A stretch of 56,613 bases of DNA, from NCBI GenBank assembly GCA_010365115.1, contig JAAFGX010000020.1, positions 1-56,613 of the forward strand. The letters run 5' to 3'. Each line of letters opens with the position of its first letter. Within the stretch, counting starts at the first letter, position 1. Source of the stretch: Paludibacter sp. GTDB lineage: Bacteria; Bacteroidota; Bacteroidia; Bacteroidales; Paludibacteraceae. The notes below the pieces were generated by a model. That model was given only the letters and a program-made list of their open reading frames with translations. It did not search any database and had not been told where the DNA came from. Positions 1 to 9,537 of the stretch are shown piece by piece. The translations under genes and the position numbers were made by a program.

Positions 1-325
1 CAGATGACTCCTCTGGAGTCTAATTTGAACAAAATAAATCAAATCAGTGAATAAGGAAAAATTGATTACCCACCTTATTCGTTATAGAGCCCAATTTTTT
101 GATTAAAAATGACAAGATAAATTTCAATTTCAAGCGAGAAAAAATTCAGCAATCACTGCAATTTAACGAATTTTACTCAGCTGAAAATTTGAGTATATTT
201 AAAAAAAACAATTCAAATAGTCTTTACTTTTATTATACAGAAATTCACTATCTTTGTGCCGTATTTTAGGTTTTATTTAGGTTATTTACGTACTAATAAT
301 TTATCTCCATCAACAAAAACTCACT
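1..325. other. 5' intergenic region, no gene seen
   Basis: I see no credible coding sequence here. Near the left end is a short hairpin (GACTCC/GGAGTC arms at 6-11 and 15-20), which could be the tail of a terminator for a gene outside the window. The only other recognisable item is the promoter-like element before the antiporter gene, listed separately. Confidence 0.5.
249..256 (+). promoter_or_regulatory. Bacteroidota -7 element of the antiporter gene
   Basis: TATCTTTG matches the Bacteroidota TAnnTTTG -7 consensus. It lies about 70 bases before the ATG at 326. No good -33 TTTG is visible, so the call rests on the -7 box alone. Confidence 0.5.
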
Positions 326-2701
326 ATGAGAAAATCCAATTTTAGAACCTGGACATTTTATACATTGATGCTAATTTTATTCTGCATCTTTACTTACGTT
401 TTGTTTCAAAATGCTAAAGTATTTGATGGTTTGCATATATCAAACGTCCCAGCTACAGCTTCTCAGCCAGATGCCTCACAAAGCAGTTTTGAATCATTTA
501 AAGTTTCCATATTAAATAACATAGCCGAGCCGGCTGCCATGTTATTACTTCAAATCATCTCCATTTTAATTGTTTCCCGTATTTTTGGATTTCTATTTGC
601 TAAAATAGGCCAGCCCACCGTTATTGGCGAGATTCTAGCCGGAATTATGTTAGGGCCTTCACTTCTCGGATATTTTTACCCTGAAGCATTTAATTTTTTA
701 TTCGCAACTGACACTTTAGGCAATTTATATATATTAAGTCAGGTGGGACTAATCCTTTTTATGTTTATAATAGGCATGGAATTGGATTTAAGTGCACTTA
801 AAGAAAAAATAAGTGAAACCTACGTTATAAGTCATGCCAGTATTTTTATACCCTATTTTTTAGGGATGTTACTGGCTTATTTTGTATATCAGGAATTTGC
901 TGCTTATTTGACTGATTTTCTTCCATTTGCTTTATTTATAGGCATTTCAATGAGCATAACTGCTTTTCCTGTGTTGGCTCGCATTGTACAGGAAAAAGGG
1001 CTGACAAAAACCCATTTGGGTACTATTGCTATTGCCAGTGCAGCGAATGATGATGTAACTGCATGGTGTATTTTGGCGGCGGTTATTGCAATAGCCAAAA
1101 CTGGCAGCTTTATTAGTTCGCTGTACACCATTGCATTAGCTATTGTTTACGTTGCAGCGATGTTACTAATTGTCCGTCCGTTTTTAAAACGTGTGGGTGA
1201 AATTTATCACAATAGCGAAGTGCTGAATAAAAGTATCGTTGCTTTTTTATTGTTGATGTTAATATTATCGGCATTTATAACGCAAATGATTGGCATTCAT
1301 GCCCTTTTCGGAGCATTTTTAGCCGGAGTGGTAATGCCTCCGCTCCCCAACTTTCGAAAAATGATTATCGAAAAAATTGAAGATGTCTCCGTTACTTTGT
1401 TACTGCCGCTTTTCTTTGTTTTCACAGGACTTCGTACCGAAATAGGACTACTCAATACTCCTCATTTATGGATGGTTTGTGCCATTTTTATTATTGTTGC
1501 AGTAAGTGGAAAATTTTTCGGTGGCGCTTTCTCTGCTAAGATTCTAGGCGAATCATGGAAAGACAGTCTTTCTATTGGTGTGCTGATGAATACACGTGGA
1601 CTAATGGAACTTATAGTATTAAACATAGGCTACGAAATGGGAATACTTCCACCTCCTATTTTTGTTATGCTGGTGATTATGGCGTTGGTTACAACGTTTA
1701 TGACTTCACCATTGTTGTCATTAATAAATATGATTTTTCCAGAGAAAGATGTAGAGAAGGAATATATTATACAGCAAACTCAGGGGATTTTCAAAGCACT
1801 TATAGCATTGGGAAATCCAGAAAATGGAAAAACATTGCTTACTGTTGCAAAAACACTACTTGATGGTACTAAAAACAGTTTGGCTGTAACAGTTTTGCAT
1901 ATTACGCCCGGAACTGATACAAATCCTATTTACGGAGAACAATTTGCGTTGGAAAGTTTCAAAGGAGTTTTGAATGAAGCAAAAATGCTTGATATCCCCA
2001 TTGAAACTGAATACAAAGTGATGGATAATATTGAATTGGGAATTGTAAAATCGGTGAATCAGAATAATTATGATTTCTTGTTAGTGGGAGCAGGCGTTTC
2101 ATTGTCAGGAATATCATTTTTAAAAGAAAGTAAATTGTTTGACAGGATAAAATGGCTCAATAAATTCATCAATCAGGTGTCAAAAAAACAGGTTTTTTTC
2201 TATCCCGGCTCTTTAATAAAAGACAAAACCCGTTACTTTATTGAAAACAGCAATTGCAGTGTGGGCGTATTTGTCAATCGTGGCTTTGAAGGCATTACAT
2301 CAACAATAGTTTTGTTGCAAACTGAATCGGATGAGTTTTTGTTACGCTATGCTCGTAGGTTGCTTAAAAACAGTTCTCAGGTTACCATACAGATTATTGA
2401 CATGAATAAATTGGCAATAACAAGCGATGTAATTCGCCAAGGAATCCATGATTTAAAACTACAATTTCCGGATGAAGTAAAAGTCAATAAAGCGACTCGT
2501 TTAAGCACAAATTTTCTTTCAAAATACAGCTTCATGCTTATTAGTTATCAGGCATGGAATATTCTTTCCGAATCTGAAAACAAGGAACTAAGCAATATTC
2601 CTTCTACACTTATTATCAATAAAAAAATCAGTCGTTTTCACACTGGAGCAAGGAACAGAATTGTGTCTAATCCAGATATTGATCCTGCTTTAAATTTTTA
2701 A
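326..2701 (+). CDS. CPA2-family cation:proton antiporter with C-terminal stress-protein-like region
   Basis: This is an inner-membrane monovalent cation/H+ exchanger of the KefB/NapA (CPA2) type, likely serving Na+ or K+ and pH homeostasis. The 791-residue product has an N-terminal membrane segment (about 10-28), a periplasmic linker, then a Na_H_Exchanger domain of about a dozen helices (about 65-470). Family landmarks are GEILAGIMLGPSLLG (101-115), FMFIIGMELDL (145-155) and ANDDVTAW (240-247), the last holding the acidic transport residues. Residues from about 485 on are soluble and look like one or two universal-stress-protein-like folds, common in Bacteroidota members of this family. The substrate ion cannot be read from the sequence. 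The gene is monocistronic, with a promoter-like box upstream and a strong hairpin terminator directly after it. Confidence 0.9.
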   Translation: MRKSNFRTWTFYTLMLILFCIFTYVLFQNAKVFDGLHISNVPATASQPDASQSSFESFKVSILNNIAEPAAMLLLQIISILIVSRIFGFLFAKIGQPTVIGEILAGIMLGPSLLGYFYPEAFNFLFATDTLGNLYILSQVGLILFMFIIGMELDLSALKEKISETYVISHASIFIPYFLGMLLAYFVYQEFAAYLTDFLPFALFIGISMSITAFPVLARIVQEKGLTKTHLGTIAIASAANDDVTAWCILAAVIAIAKTGSFISSLYTIALAIVYVAAMLLIVRPFLKRVGEIYHNSEVLNKSIVAFLLLMLILSAFITQMIGIHALFGAFLAGVVMPPLPNFRKMIIEKIEDVSVTLLLPLFFVFTGLRTEIGLLNTPHLWMVCAIFIIVAVSGKFFGGAFSAKILGESWKDSLSIGVLMNTRGLMELIVLNIGYEMGILPPPIFVMLVIMALVTTFMTSPLLSLINMIFPEKDVEKEYIIQQTQGIFKALIALGNPENGKTLLTVAKTLLDGTKNSLAVTVLHITPGTDTNPIYGEQFALESFKGVLNEAKMLDIPIETEYKVMDNIELGIVKSVNQNNYDFLLVGAGVSLSGISFLKESKLFDRIKWLNKFINQVSKKQVFFYPGSLIKDKTRYFIENSNCSVGVFVNRGFEGITSTIVLLQTESDEFLLRYARRLLKNSSQVTIQIIDMNKLAITSDVIRQGIHDLKLQFPDEVKVNKATRLSTNFLSKYSFMLISYQAWNILSESENKELSNIPSTLIINKKISRFHTGARNRIVSNPDIDPALNF

Positions 2702-2713
2702 TAAATACATTTA

Positions 2714-2751
2714 AAAAGAGTCGTTTTCAAATCAATGAAAACGACTCTTTT
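2714..2751. terminator. Intrinsic terminator hairpin after the antiporter gene
   Basis: A perfect 16 bp stem (2714-2729 with 2736-2751) has a six-base loop AATCAA. The arms start with AAAA and end with TTTT, so it can act in both directions. It sits between the convergent antiporter and M23 peptidase genes. Confidence 0.85.
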
Positions 2752-2791
2752 GATATCAAAACATGCATATTATCTCTGACAAGGAACTAAT

Positions 2792-3670
2792 TTATCTCAC
2801 TCTCAATCGTTGTCCGAGTTGTATCTTTGTTCGGGTTGAGATGTGATTTAAGCGGCACAATGTTTTTACACTTGTACCATTACGTGCAGCAATTTTTCCA
2901 AGGACATCTCCTTTTCGCACCTTATAGTATTTTGCAATTTGCATTGCTTTAACTTCTCGTTGATAATAAAACGATTTCTTTTTTGTGATTAGGTAAGACT
3001 TCGCAAACACAACTCCTTTATTGAAATCGATAATGTTTGCAGGATTAATGGCATTACCAATGTATCTCGTTTCGAAATGCAAATGCGGACCGGTTGAATG
3101 TCCTGTATTTCCACCCAAAGCAATCAACTCACCACCTTTTACGGTTTGATTTAATGTCACCAATACTCCTGATAGATGTGCGTAAACGGTTTCCAAACCA
3201 TTATCATGGCGAATAACTACATAATTGCCATAACCATGGGCTTCGTAATCAATAATCCGTACTTTTCCTGAAAAAGAGGCCAGAACCGAATCTCCAACAT
3301 TTACTCTCAAATCAATTCCGTAATGGAACCGATAGCGGCGGGGACCGAACTCGGAAGTTACAGCACCTGAAACCGGTATAAAAAATTTGGAGCAATCAAT
3401 GTGAACAGAATCGGGTAAGCTGTCAATTGGAATTTTATATGGATTCAATCTTTCGCAGGTCCATATATTATTGTAAATATCCTGAGCCGGATGATTTTCC
3501 ATTAAATCGTCCGAATGGTCATTCAACATTTCCTCGTAAATATTGGCAGTATCTTTCGGAATTAAATTTATGGACGTCCCAAGCGGAGCAGTTTTCTGTT
3601 GAGAAAATACGTTACAAGAAAATAAAATAAAAATTGTAATAAATAAAAGGGTTCTTTGAAAAATAGGCAT
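2792..3670 (-). CDS. Exported M23-family peptidase with C-terminal LysM domain
   Basis: This is a probable zinc endopeptidase acting on peptidoglycan cross-links, or an inactive cell-division regulator of the NlpD/EnvC type. The 292-residue protein starts with a signal peptide (about 1-24). The M23 (lysostaphin-like) domain spans about 105-210 and keeps the metal ligands: H116 and D120 in HYGID, H165 in VYAHL, and H196/H198 in GPHLHFE. With all ligands present it should be catalytically competent. A single LysM peptidoglycan-binding motif follows (about 247-292, beginning YYKVRKGD). The gene is convergent with the antiporter gene and follows ndk by about 85 bases, with short GTCTAAA-type repeats between. 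A lipoprotein alternative (Cys19) is possible, but the phenylalanine in the lipobox makes it less likely. Confidence 0.88.
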   Translation of the reverse strand: MPIFQRTLLFITIFILFSCNVFSQQKTAPLGTSINLIPKDTANIYEEMLNDHSDDLMENHPAQDIYNNIWTCERLNPYKIPIDSLPDSVHIDCSKFFIPVSGAVTSEFGPRRYRFHYGIDLRVNVGDSVLASFSGKVRIIDYEAHGYGNYVVIRHDNGLETVYAHLSGVLVTLNQTVKGGELIALGGNTGHSTGPHLHFETRYIGNAINPANIIDFNKGVVFAKSYLITKKKSFYYQREVKAMQIAKYYKVRKGDVLGKIAARNGTSVKTLCRLNHISTRTKIQLGQRLRVR

Positions 3671-3683
3671 GTGAATTAAATTG

Positions 3684-3715
3684 TCTAAAGTCTAAAGTCA
3701 ATTGTCTAAAGTCTT
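3684..3715. repeat. Short GTCTAAA tandem/near-tandem repeat
   Basis: The spacer between the M23 peptidase gene and ndk holds three copies of the heptamer GTCTAAA, two adjacent and one about 10 bases on, followed by a partial GTCT. A comparable heptamer array (ACACTAA) is seen near 52.8 kb. Confidence 0.6.
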
Positions 3716-3755
3716 TGAAGGTTTAAAAAAAATGGGAGAATAAATGGGTGCTTGT

Positions 3756-4217
3756 TTAGATTTCATCACTGGCATATAAGAAATTTAACCCGAATTGGTC
3801 AAATTCAAAGATTTCATCATCGCTAAAAAAACGCTTCAGTTCCATTTCTGCATTTTCTACAGTGTCAGACGTATGAACAATATTTTCCTGCACACTCATG
3901 CTGAAATCGCCACGAATTGTTCCCTGAGCGGCTTCACGCCCATTGGTTTTTCCAGCCATTGCATGTACAATATTAACCGCATCAATTCCTTTCAGGCAAC
4001 AAACAATTACAGGAGTAATCATCATTGAATCCTTAATGCGCTTAAAAAAAGAACGTTGCGCTAAATGTGCGTAATGTTCCATTAATATCTCATCTGACAG
4101 TTGCATCATTTTCATACCACAGATTTGTAACCCTTTTCGTTCGAAACGGTGAATGACTTTACCAATTAAACTTCGCTGAATGGCGCATGGTTTAATTATT
4201 ACAAGTGTTTTTTCCAT
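3756..4217 (-). CDS. ndk: Nucleoside diphosphate kinase
   Basis: This cytosolic enzyme transfers the gamma-phosphate of ATP to NDPs through a phosphohistidine and balances the NTP/dNTP pools. At 153 residues it has the usual length. It opens with the family strand EKTLVIIKP, and the catalytic histidine is H115 in ENIVHTSD. NGREAAQGTIRGDF (about 92-105) is the usual nucleotide-binding stretch. The Bacteroidota form has a slightly longer C-terminus, as here. The ATG at 4217 is supported by a well-formed promoter about 40 bases upstream. The gene may be transcribed on into the M23 peptidase gene. Confidence 0.96.
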   Translation of the reverse strand: MEKTLVIIKPCAIQRSLIGKVIHRFERKGLQICGMKMMQLSDEILMEHYAHLAQRSFFKRIKDSMMITPVIVCCLKGIDAVNIVHAMAGKTNGREAAQGTIRGDFSMSVQENIVHTSDTVENAEMELKRFFSDDEIFEFDQFGLNFLYASDEI

Positions 4218-4257
4218 GTTTAAATTGTAAAAAATGGTTCTGATTTATTTTGCAGTC

Positions 4258-4288
4258 CAAAAATAAAGAAATGAACGTTGCGGTCAAA
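4258..4288 (-). promoter_or_regulatory. Bacteroidota promoter of ndk
   Basis: On the minus strand, TTTG (4288-4285), a 19-base spacer and TATTTTTG (4265-4258) match the Bacteroidota -33/-7 consensus closely. Transcription would start near 4251, about 35 bases before the ndk ATG. Confidence 0.75.
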
Positions 4289-4303
4289 ACAAATTCTATT
4301 TTC

Positions 4304-6400
4304 TTAACTTATTGACCCCCAATTTAATGTATTTGTTTTCATTTTCCTTAATTGTTGTGCCAATATTCTATTTTCTGGCTTTTCCAGTTGCGGATCATCG
4401 TCCAGAATTTCGCGTGCTGCATTCCGTGCAATTTCCAGCATTTTTCCATCTTGTGCTAAATTAGCAATTTTTAGTTCGAAAGGCAGTCCGCTTTGTTGCG
4501 TACCTTCCAGATCGCCGGGACCACGAAGTTGAAGGTCGGCTTCAGAAATTTCAAAACCGTCATTTGTACGCACCATTATTTCCATACGTTTACGGGTGTC
4601 AGTGGCTAATTTGTAATCGGTTAGCAGAATGCAGAACGACTGTTCCGCACCACGCCCAACTCTACCGCGAAGCTGGTGTAGCTGTGAAAGTCCGAATCGT
4701 TGAGCGCTTTCAATAACCATCACCGATGCGTTTGGAACATTTACCCCAACTTCAATCACGGTAGTTGCAACCATTATTTGCGTTTCGCCTTTCACAAATT
4801 TCTGCATTTCGTGTTCTTTTTCGGCTGACTTGAGTTTGCCGTGAACTTTGCTGATGGTGTAATCAGGAAATACTTCGCTCATATATTCGAATCCCGATTC
4901 CAGGTTTTGTAAATCAATTTTTTCCGATTCCTGAATGAGCGGATAAACGATGTAAATCTGCCGCCCCGCCTGCACTTGCTTTGCAATAAACTGGTTCAGT
5001 CCCTGCCGCTTGTTTTCGTAATAATGGTAGGTTTGAATCGGTTTTCTGCCCGGTGGAAGCTCATCAATCACCGAAACACTCAAATCGCCGTAAAGCGTCA
5101 TTGCCAACGTTCGGGGAATGGGCGTGGCAGTCATCACCAGAATGTGAGGAGGATTCACGTTTTTTTTCCAAAGCCTTGATCGTTGTTCTACACCAAAACG
5201 GTGTTGTTCGTCGATAACCACCAAACCAAGATTTTTGAATTGCACTGCATCTTCTATTAAAGCATGCGTGCCAATAAGAATATTCAATTCGCCGCTCCGA
5301 AGCTTTTCGTGTAATTCCAAGCGTGCTTTTGGTCTTGTCGAACCTGTTAATAATGCTACGCTTACCCCCAAATCGCCCAATAAATCTTTCAGACTGGCAA
5401 AATGCTGAGTCGCCAAAATTTCGGTGGGAGCCATAATGCAAGCCTGAAAACCATTATCCACAGCCATCAACATTGTCATTAAAGCCACCAAGGTTTTTCC
5501 GCTTCCCACATCGCCTTGAAGCAACCGATTCATTTGCCTGCCCGAAGCCACATCAATGCGAATTTCCCGCAACACCCGTTTTTGCGCACCGGTTAATTCA
5601 AAAGGCAAATAATTGTTGAAAAAACCGTTGAAATATTGACCAATTTGTCCGAAAATAAATCCTTGAAACTGCAAATCCCGCCATTTGGAAATGCGCAAAA
5701 TACTAAGTTGAATGTAAAACAACTCCTCAAATTTCAGTCGCTGACGGGCTTTATTCAGGAAATCGGCATTCTTCGGAAAATGCACATTAAAAAGCGAATC
5801 CGTGAGATTGTAAAGGGCAAATTTTTGTAGAATATATGCAGGAAGCGTTTCTGGAATGCCCGTTTTGATGCTTTGTACCAATGGAAAAATAATTTTCTGA
5901 AGCGTTTTTGAATTCAGAAAGCTGCTTTTCATTTTCTCCGAAGTGTTGTAAAACGGTTGCAAACCCATTTGTTCGGGTGGAGGCAATTGCGATGCAATTT
6001 CTATTTCGGGATGAACAATATTGAACCGCCCGTTGAACGCCGACGGTTTCCCAAAAATCACATAATCAATTTTAGTATGGAATTTATCAATCACATATTT
6101 TACGCCTTTGAACCAAACGAGTTCAATCGTTTCGTGTCCGTCAGTGAAAATGGCGGTAAGGCGTTGATTGTGACCTTCGCCCACTTTTTCGAAACGAATA
6201 ATTTGTCCTTTTACCTGAATAAAAGGCATATCTTCGTTTATTTCGTGCAGATAATAAAACCGACTCCGGTCTACATATTTGTATGGGTAATGCCGCAACA
6301 AATCCTCGGCACTGCGTATGCCAAGCTCTTTGTTGAGCAATTCTGCCTTTTTTGGGCCAACCCCGGGCAGAAACTTTATGTCTTGTGACGCAAGATCCAC
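4304..6400 (-). CDS. recG: ATP-dependent DNA helicase RecG
   Basis: RecG is a cytosolic double-stranded DNA translocase that reverses stalled forks and processes Holliday junctions and R-loops. The 698-residue product has an N-terminal wedge/OB region (about 1-230). The helicase domains follow, with Walker A GDVGSGKT (296-303), the DEQH box (397-400), and a C-terminal helicase half containing QLRGRVGRG and the RecG-typical C-terminal region. Translation appears to start at a GTG codon (6400): stop codons lie directly upstream in frame and there is no early ATG, while the sequence from MDLASQDIKFLPGVG matches the normal RecG N-terminus. It lies 53 bases after the acyltransferase gene and may share its transcript. 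Confidence 0.96.
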   Translation of the reverse strand: MDLASQDIKFLPGVGPKKAELLNKELGIRSAEDLLRHYPYKYVDRSRFYYLHEINEDMPFIQVKGQIIRFEKVGEGHNQRLTAIFTDGHETIELVWFKGVKYVIDKFHTKIDYVIFGKPSAFNGRFNIVHPEIEIASQLPPPEQMGLQPFYNTSEKMKSSFLNSKTLQKIIFPLVQSIKTGIPETLPAYILQKFALYNLTDSLFNVHFPKNADFLNKARQRLKFEELFYIQLSILRISKWRDLQFQGFIFGQIGQYFNGFFNNYLPFELTGAQKRVLREIRIDVASGRQMNRLLQGDVGSGKTLVALMTMLMAVDNGFQACIMAPTEILATQHFASLKDLLGDLGVSVALLTGSTRPKARLELHEKLRSGELNILIGTHALIEDAVQFKNLGLVVIDEQHRFGVEQRSRLWKKNVNPPHILVMTATPIPRTLAMTLYGDLSVSVIDELPPGRKPIQTYHYYENKRQGLNQFIAKQVQAGRQIYIVYPLIQESEKIDLQNLESGFEYMSEVFPDYTISKVHGKLKSAEKEHEMQKFVKGETQIMVATTVIEVGVNVPNASVMVIESAQRFGLSQLHQLRGRVGRGAEQSFCILLTDYKLATDTRKRMEIMVRTNDGFEISEADLQLRGPGDLEGTQQSGLPFELKIANLAQDGKMLEIARNAAREILDDDPQLEKPENRILAQQLRKMKTNTLNWGSIS

Positions 6401-6453
6401 AGTTTATTAAATTTTATAAAATTGAAGAAAAAACTCTCTTACTACTTCTATGA

Positions 6454-7512
6454 TTAACCTGAGATATATTTTCCCATCGGAATTTTCCTCAGCAACCAAA
6501 TGATACCAAAAGAAATAACCAGAACCAGTACCATTAGCAACGGTAATGAAAAAATTGGATGCGCAAAATTCCAGTAAATACCTTGACGAAATAAAATGCC
6601 AATCACAATAATATGTACCAGATAAATGCCGTAACTATAATTACTTATTTTTATTTGAGTCCAACTAACGATTTTGTTATCTATTTTCAGTTCTTTTATG
6701 CAAATAAAAAGTGCAATGGTCTGTACAATAGTATTCACCGACAGATAACTGTAAATGCTCATGTTGAGTTTGTGTGTGTCAAAACTTAATAAATAAGTGA
6801 CAACCGACGAAACAGCAACTGTAAGTATAAAAATCACGATAGCCGGTAAACGCATTCTACCCCAGGGCAAACTTATCCGATTAAGGTAAAAACCCAACAC
6901 CAAATAGCCGAAATACAATGAATATGACAACAATTTGCTTCCATAATCTCCCGCCCAACCATACATGTTAATTGGCATTTTTCTTAACGCAAAAGCCAGT
7001 AATACCCACGTAATTAAAACAAATAATACACTGGTGTTATTGCATTTTCGCAATACTTTTCCCACAAATGGAATTAGGAGATAAAAACACAAAATCATGT
7101 AAATATACCAGAAATGTTTTGAAATACCTTCTTTCAAAAAAAGAGTTACAGCCCAATGGAGCGTAGCATAAAACTCGTGCGGTTGCTGTTTTGGTGGAAG
7201 CATTGTCCATCTGAAAATCCAATAAATTATCATCCAAAATAAAAATGGAACCAACACTCGCATCAACCTTCTCTTGTAAAATTCGCTTAATTTATATTCT
7301 TTACCGAGCATAGTTGCACCACTCAGCAATAAAAACATGGGAACAGCAAAACGCATGGCACTTTCAACAATATTCCCAATCCACCAATATCCGATATTTC
7401 TATTCCAGGTCATATTGACAAGTGCTGAAGTAATATGAATAATGATTACACCCAACGTGGCAAATGTACGAAGTGTGTCGAGGTATTGGATTTTATTCGA
7501 TTTAGTGGTCAT
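6454..7512 (-). CDS. Membrane-bound acyltransferase family 3 protein
   Basis: This is an integral-membrane O-acyltransferase that would move an acetyl or other acyl group onto a surface glycan or similar acceptor. The 352-residue protein has about ten hydrophobic segments and opens with the family signature YLDTLRTFATLGVIIIH, which includes the conserved histidine of the first helix. The order YLDxLR, helix, IIH, later RxxVPFLFW and a C-terminal YGIYLVHII is typical of the Acyl_transf_3 (OafA/WecH-like) family. It starts 10 bases after the ispD stop codon, so the two are probably co-transcribed. The acceptor cannot be told from sequence. Confidence 0.88.
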   Translation of the reverse strand: MTTKSNKIQYLDTLRTFATLGVIIIHITSALVNMTWNRNIGYWWIGNIVESAMRFAVPMFLLLSGATMLGKEYKLSEFYKRRLMRVLVPFLFWMIIYWIFRWTMLPPKQQPHEFYATLHWAVTLFLKEGISKHFWYIYMILCFYLLIPFVGKVLRKCNNTSVLFVLITWVLLAFALRKMPINMYGWAGDYGSKLLSYSLYFGYLVLGFYLNRISLPWGRMRLPAIVIFILTVAVSSVVTYLLSFDTHKLNMSIYSYLSVNTIVQTIALFICIKELKIDNKIVSWTQIKISNYSYGIYLVHIIVIGILFRQGIYWNFAHPIFSLPLLMVLVLVISFGIIWLLRKIPMGKYISG

Positions 7513-7522
7513 TATTCCGATT

Positions 7523-8188
7523 TTATGAATGCACCATCATTTCCGCCATTTTCAAATCAATCTCAGTTGTAATTTTTATATTTTCCCTGTTTCCCTCCAC
7601 TAAATGTATTTCGGTTCCAAAGGCCTCCACTACCGATGCATCGTCGGTAAAAAGTGATGAAAAGTCTTGTTTGTAAGCCTTTATCAATAATTCACTATCA
7701 AAAACCTGTGGTGTTTGAACCAACTTATAAGCGTTTCGGTCAACCGACGCACTGCCAGATGCGGTTATTTCCCGGATACTGTCTACCAAATCGATAACCG
7801 GAATGACAGCTCCGTATTTCTGAGCTTCAAGGAAACAACGCCCAATAGTTTCATTGCTTACCAACGGACGCACACCATCATGAATAGCTATTAAACCTGA
7901 GTTTTTGACTGCTTCCAATCCGTTTTTCACAGAATGGAAACGGGTTTGTCCGCCTGATATAATTTGATGCGATAGAGTAAAGGCATGCTTTTTGCATAAC
8001 TCACGCCAGAAATCAATTTGAGTTGCAGGAAGTACCAAAATGACTTGCATAGTGGCATCGAACCGATGAAAAACTTCGAGCGTGTGCATTAAAATTGGTT
8101 TTCCATGTAATTCAAGAAATTGTTTGGGAATGTTGGCGTTCATACGTTCGCCTTTTCCACCTGCAACTATAATGGCACTATTTATCAT
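7523..8188 (-). CDS. ispD: 2-C-methyl-D-erythritol 4-phosphate cytidylyltransferase
   Basis: IspD joins CTP and MEP to give CDP-methylerythritol in the non-mevalonate isoprenoid pathway. At 221 residues it has the usual length. The nucleotide-binding loop is [12 protein letters not shown] with [14 protein letters not shown], the conserved arginine and lysine of the active site are present, and [11 protein letters not shown] plus [10 protein letters not shown] are family signatures. A -7 box lies about 30 bases upstream. The acyltransferase gene follows at once. TarI/BcbA-type cytidylyltransferases are relatives, but the motif set and length favour IspD. Confidence 0.93.
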   Translation of the reverse strand: MINSAIIVAGGKGERMNANIPKQFLELHGKPILMHTLEVFHRFDATMQVILVLPATQIDFWRELCKKHAFTLSHQIISGGQTRFHSVKNGLEAVKNSGLIAIHDGVRPLVSNETIGRCFLEAQKYGAVIPVIDLVDSIREITASGSASVDRNAYKLVQTPQVFDSELLIKAYKQDFSSLFTDDASVVEAFGTEIHLVEGNRENIKITTEIDLKMAEMMVHS

Positions 8189-8217
8189 ACAATAACTTGT
8201 AAATTATAAAACAAGAA

Positions 8218-8225
8218 CAAAGATA
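8218..8225 (-). promoter_or_regulatory. -7 element upstream of ispD
   Basis: On the minus strand the sequence reads TATCTTTG, a match to TAnnTTTG. It lies about 30 bases before the ispD ATG at 8188. The -33 box is poor. Confidence 0.5.
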
Positions 8226-8350
8226 AGCATTAAGATACGAAAAATGAATATTGAATAATTATTATTGCAACATACGCAGACAATCAGTTGTTTGAAGTCA
8301 TTACGAACAACAAACTTGCAAAATACGAGCGATTAACCACAACATTTATA

Positions 8351-8358
8351 TAACTTTG
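8351..8358 (+). promoter_or_regulatory. -7 element upstream of the SPOR protein gene
   Basis: TAACTTTG fits the TAnnTTTG consensus and lies 23 bases before the ATG at 8381. This supports that ATG over the upstream TTG at 8372, which would lie next to the expected transcription start. Confidence 0.5.
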
Positions 8359-8380
8359 CAGCTCTAAAAAGTTGAATTCA

Positions 8381-8872
8381 ATGAAAACTATAAAAATAGC
8401 CATCGCGCTGGCAATAATTCTAATAAACGGAACTTTACACGCACAGCAAACAGCTGATGTAAAGTCGAAGAACATCTTCGAATCACTTGCTACACCCGAT
8501 TCTGTGACCAAAGCAACGGTTAAAGTACATCAGGATAAACAAATTGAGCAAATGATTGTAGGCAGAAAAAATACTGGTAGTTGGCAAACCCAAACTTCTG
8601 CAAGTGGCTACAGAGTTCAGGTTTTTTCAAGTAATACGCAACGTACCGCTAAAAACGATGCTTTTAGAATTGAAAAACAGATAAACGATGCTTTTCCCAT
8701 CGAAAAAGTATATGTAAATTACACTTCTCCATTCTGGAAAGTCAGAGTAGGTGATTTCGACTCTATGGCAAAGGCACAAGCTTTCAGATCTGAATTAATT
8801 GAAGCACTTCCCGAAATGAAAAGTGAAACCTATATTGTTCGGGAACAAATAAACCTTTTCGGTTCAAAATAA
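8381..8872 (+). CDS. Exported SPOR-domain protein
   Basis: This is a probable periplasmic peptidoglycan-binding protein. The 163-residue product has a signal peptide (about 1-22, ending near LHAQQ), a short linker, and a C-terminal SPOR domain (about 78-155). That domain opens with SGYRVQVFSSNTQ and closes with FWKVRVGDF, the usual beta-alpha-beta core that binds denuded glycan strands. I chose the ATG at 8381 because the frame otherwise begins with a TTG next to the promoter. folE begins three bases after its stop codon, so the two are surely co-transcribed, a pairing that is frequent in this phylum. Confidence 0.88.
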   Translation: MKTIKIAIALAIILINGTLHAQQTADVKSKNIFESLATPDSVTKATVKVHQDKQIEQMIVGRKNTGSWQTQTSASGYRVQVFSSNTQRTAKNDAFRIEKQINDAFPIEKVYVNYTSPFWKVRVGDFDSMAKAQAFRSELIEALPEMKSETYIVREQINLFGSK

Positions 8873-8875
8873 AAT

Positions 8876-9475
8876 ATGATGGATTTCAATCTCAATCAAC
8901 CAGTTCCTTTCGATGCCGAAAAAACAGCTCAAATAGCCGAACATTATCAAAAAATCATTGAGCTTTTGGGGGAAGATGCCCATCGTGAAGGATTATTGAA
9001 AACACCCGAACGGGTTTCAAAAGCCATGCAATTTTTGATGCAAGGTTATGAACAAAACCCCGAAGAAATTATCTGTTCGGCCATGTTTACCGAGAATTAC
9101 CGCCAGATGGTGATTGTGAAAGATATCGACTTCTATTCGATGTGCGAACATCACATGTTACCATTTTTTGGCAAAGCTCATATAGCTTATATACCAAATA
9201 ACAAAATTACAGGGTTAAGCAAAATTGCACGAATAGTGGAAGTTTTTGCCCGACGCATGCAAGTACAGGAGCGTATGACAACTCAAATTAAGGAATGTAT
9301 TCAGAACACATTAAACCCAATGGGAGTAATGGTTATCATTGAGGCACAACATCTTTGTATGCAAATGAGAGGTGTTCAGAAACAACATTCTATCACTACT
9401 ACTTCTGACTTTACAGGTGTTTTCGAAAAGGCTAAAACACGTGAAGAATTTATGAATCTTATAAATAGAAAATAA
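8876..9475 (+). CDS. folE: GTP cyclohydrolase I
   Basis: FolE converts GTP to 7,8-dihydroneopterin triphosphate, the first step toward folate, and acts as a cytosolic decamer. The 199-residue protein keeps the zinc and active-site motifs [18 protein letters not shown] and [17 protein letters not shown] (zinc ligands Cys, His, Cys) and ends with the family signature [10 protein letters not shown]. Two adjacent ATG codons exist (8876 and 8879), and either could serve. It forms a two-gene operon with the SPOR protein gene. The following 62 bases, up to the convergent glycan cluster, hold no clear terminator. Confidence 0.96.
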   Translation: MMDFNLNQPVPFDAEKTAQIAEHYQKIIELLGEDAHREGLLKTPERVSKAMQFLMQGYEQNPEEIICSAMFTENYRQMVIVKDIDFYSMCEHHMLPFFGKAHIAYIPNNKITGLSKIARIVEVFARRMQVQERMTTQIKECIQNTLNPMGVMVIIEAQHLCMQMRGVQKQHSITTTSDFTGVFEKAKTREEFMNLINRK

Positions 9476-9537
9476 ATATTAGGATAAGATAGATTTAATA
9501 GTATTGTTAAATATAAATAGAAAATTCGAATACATAT

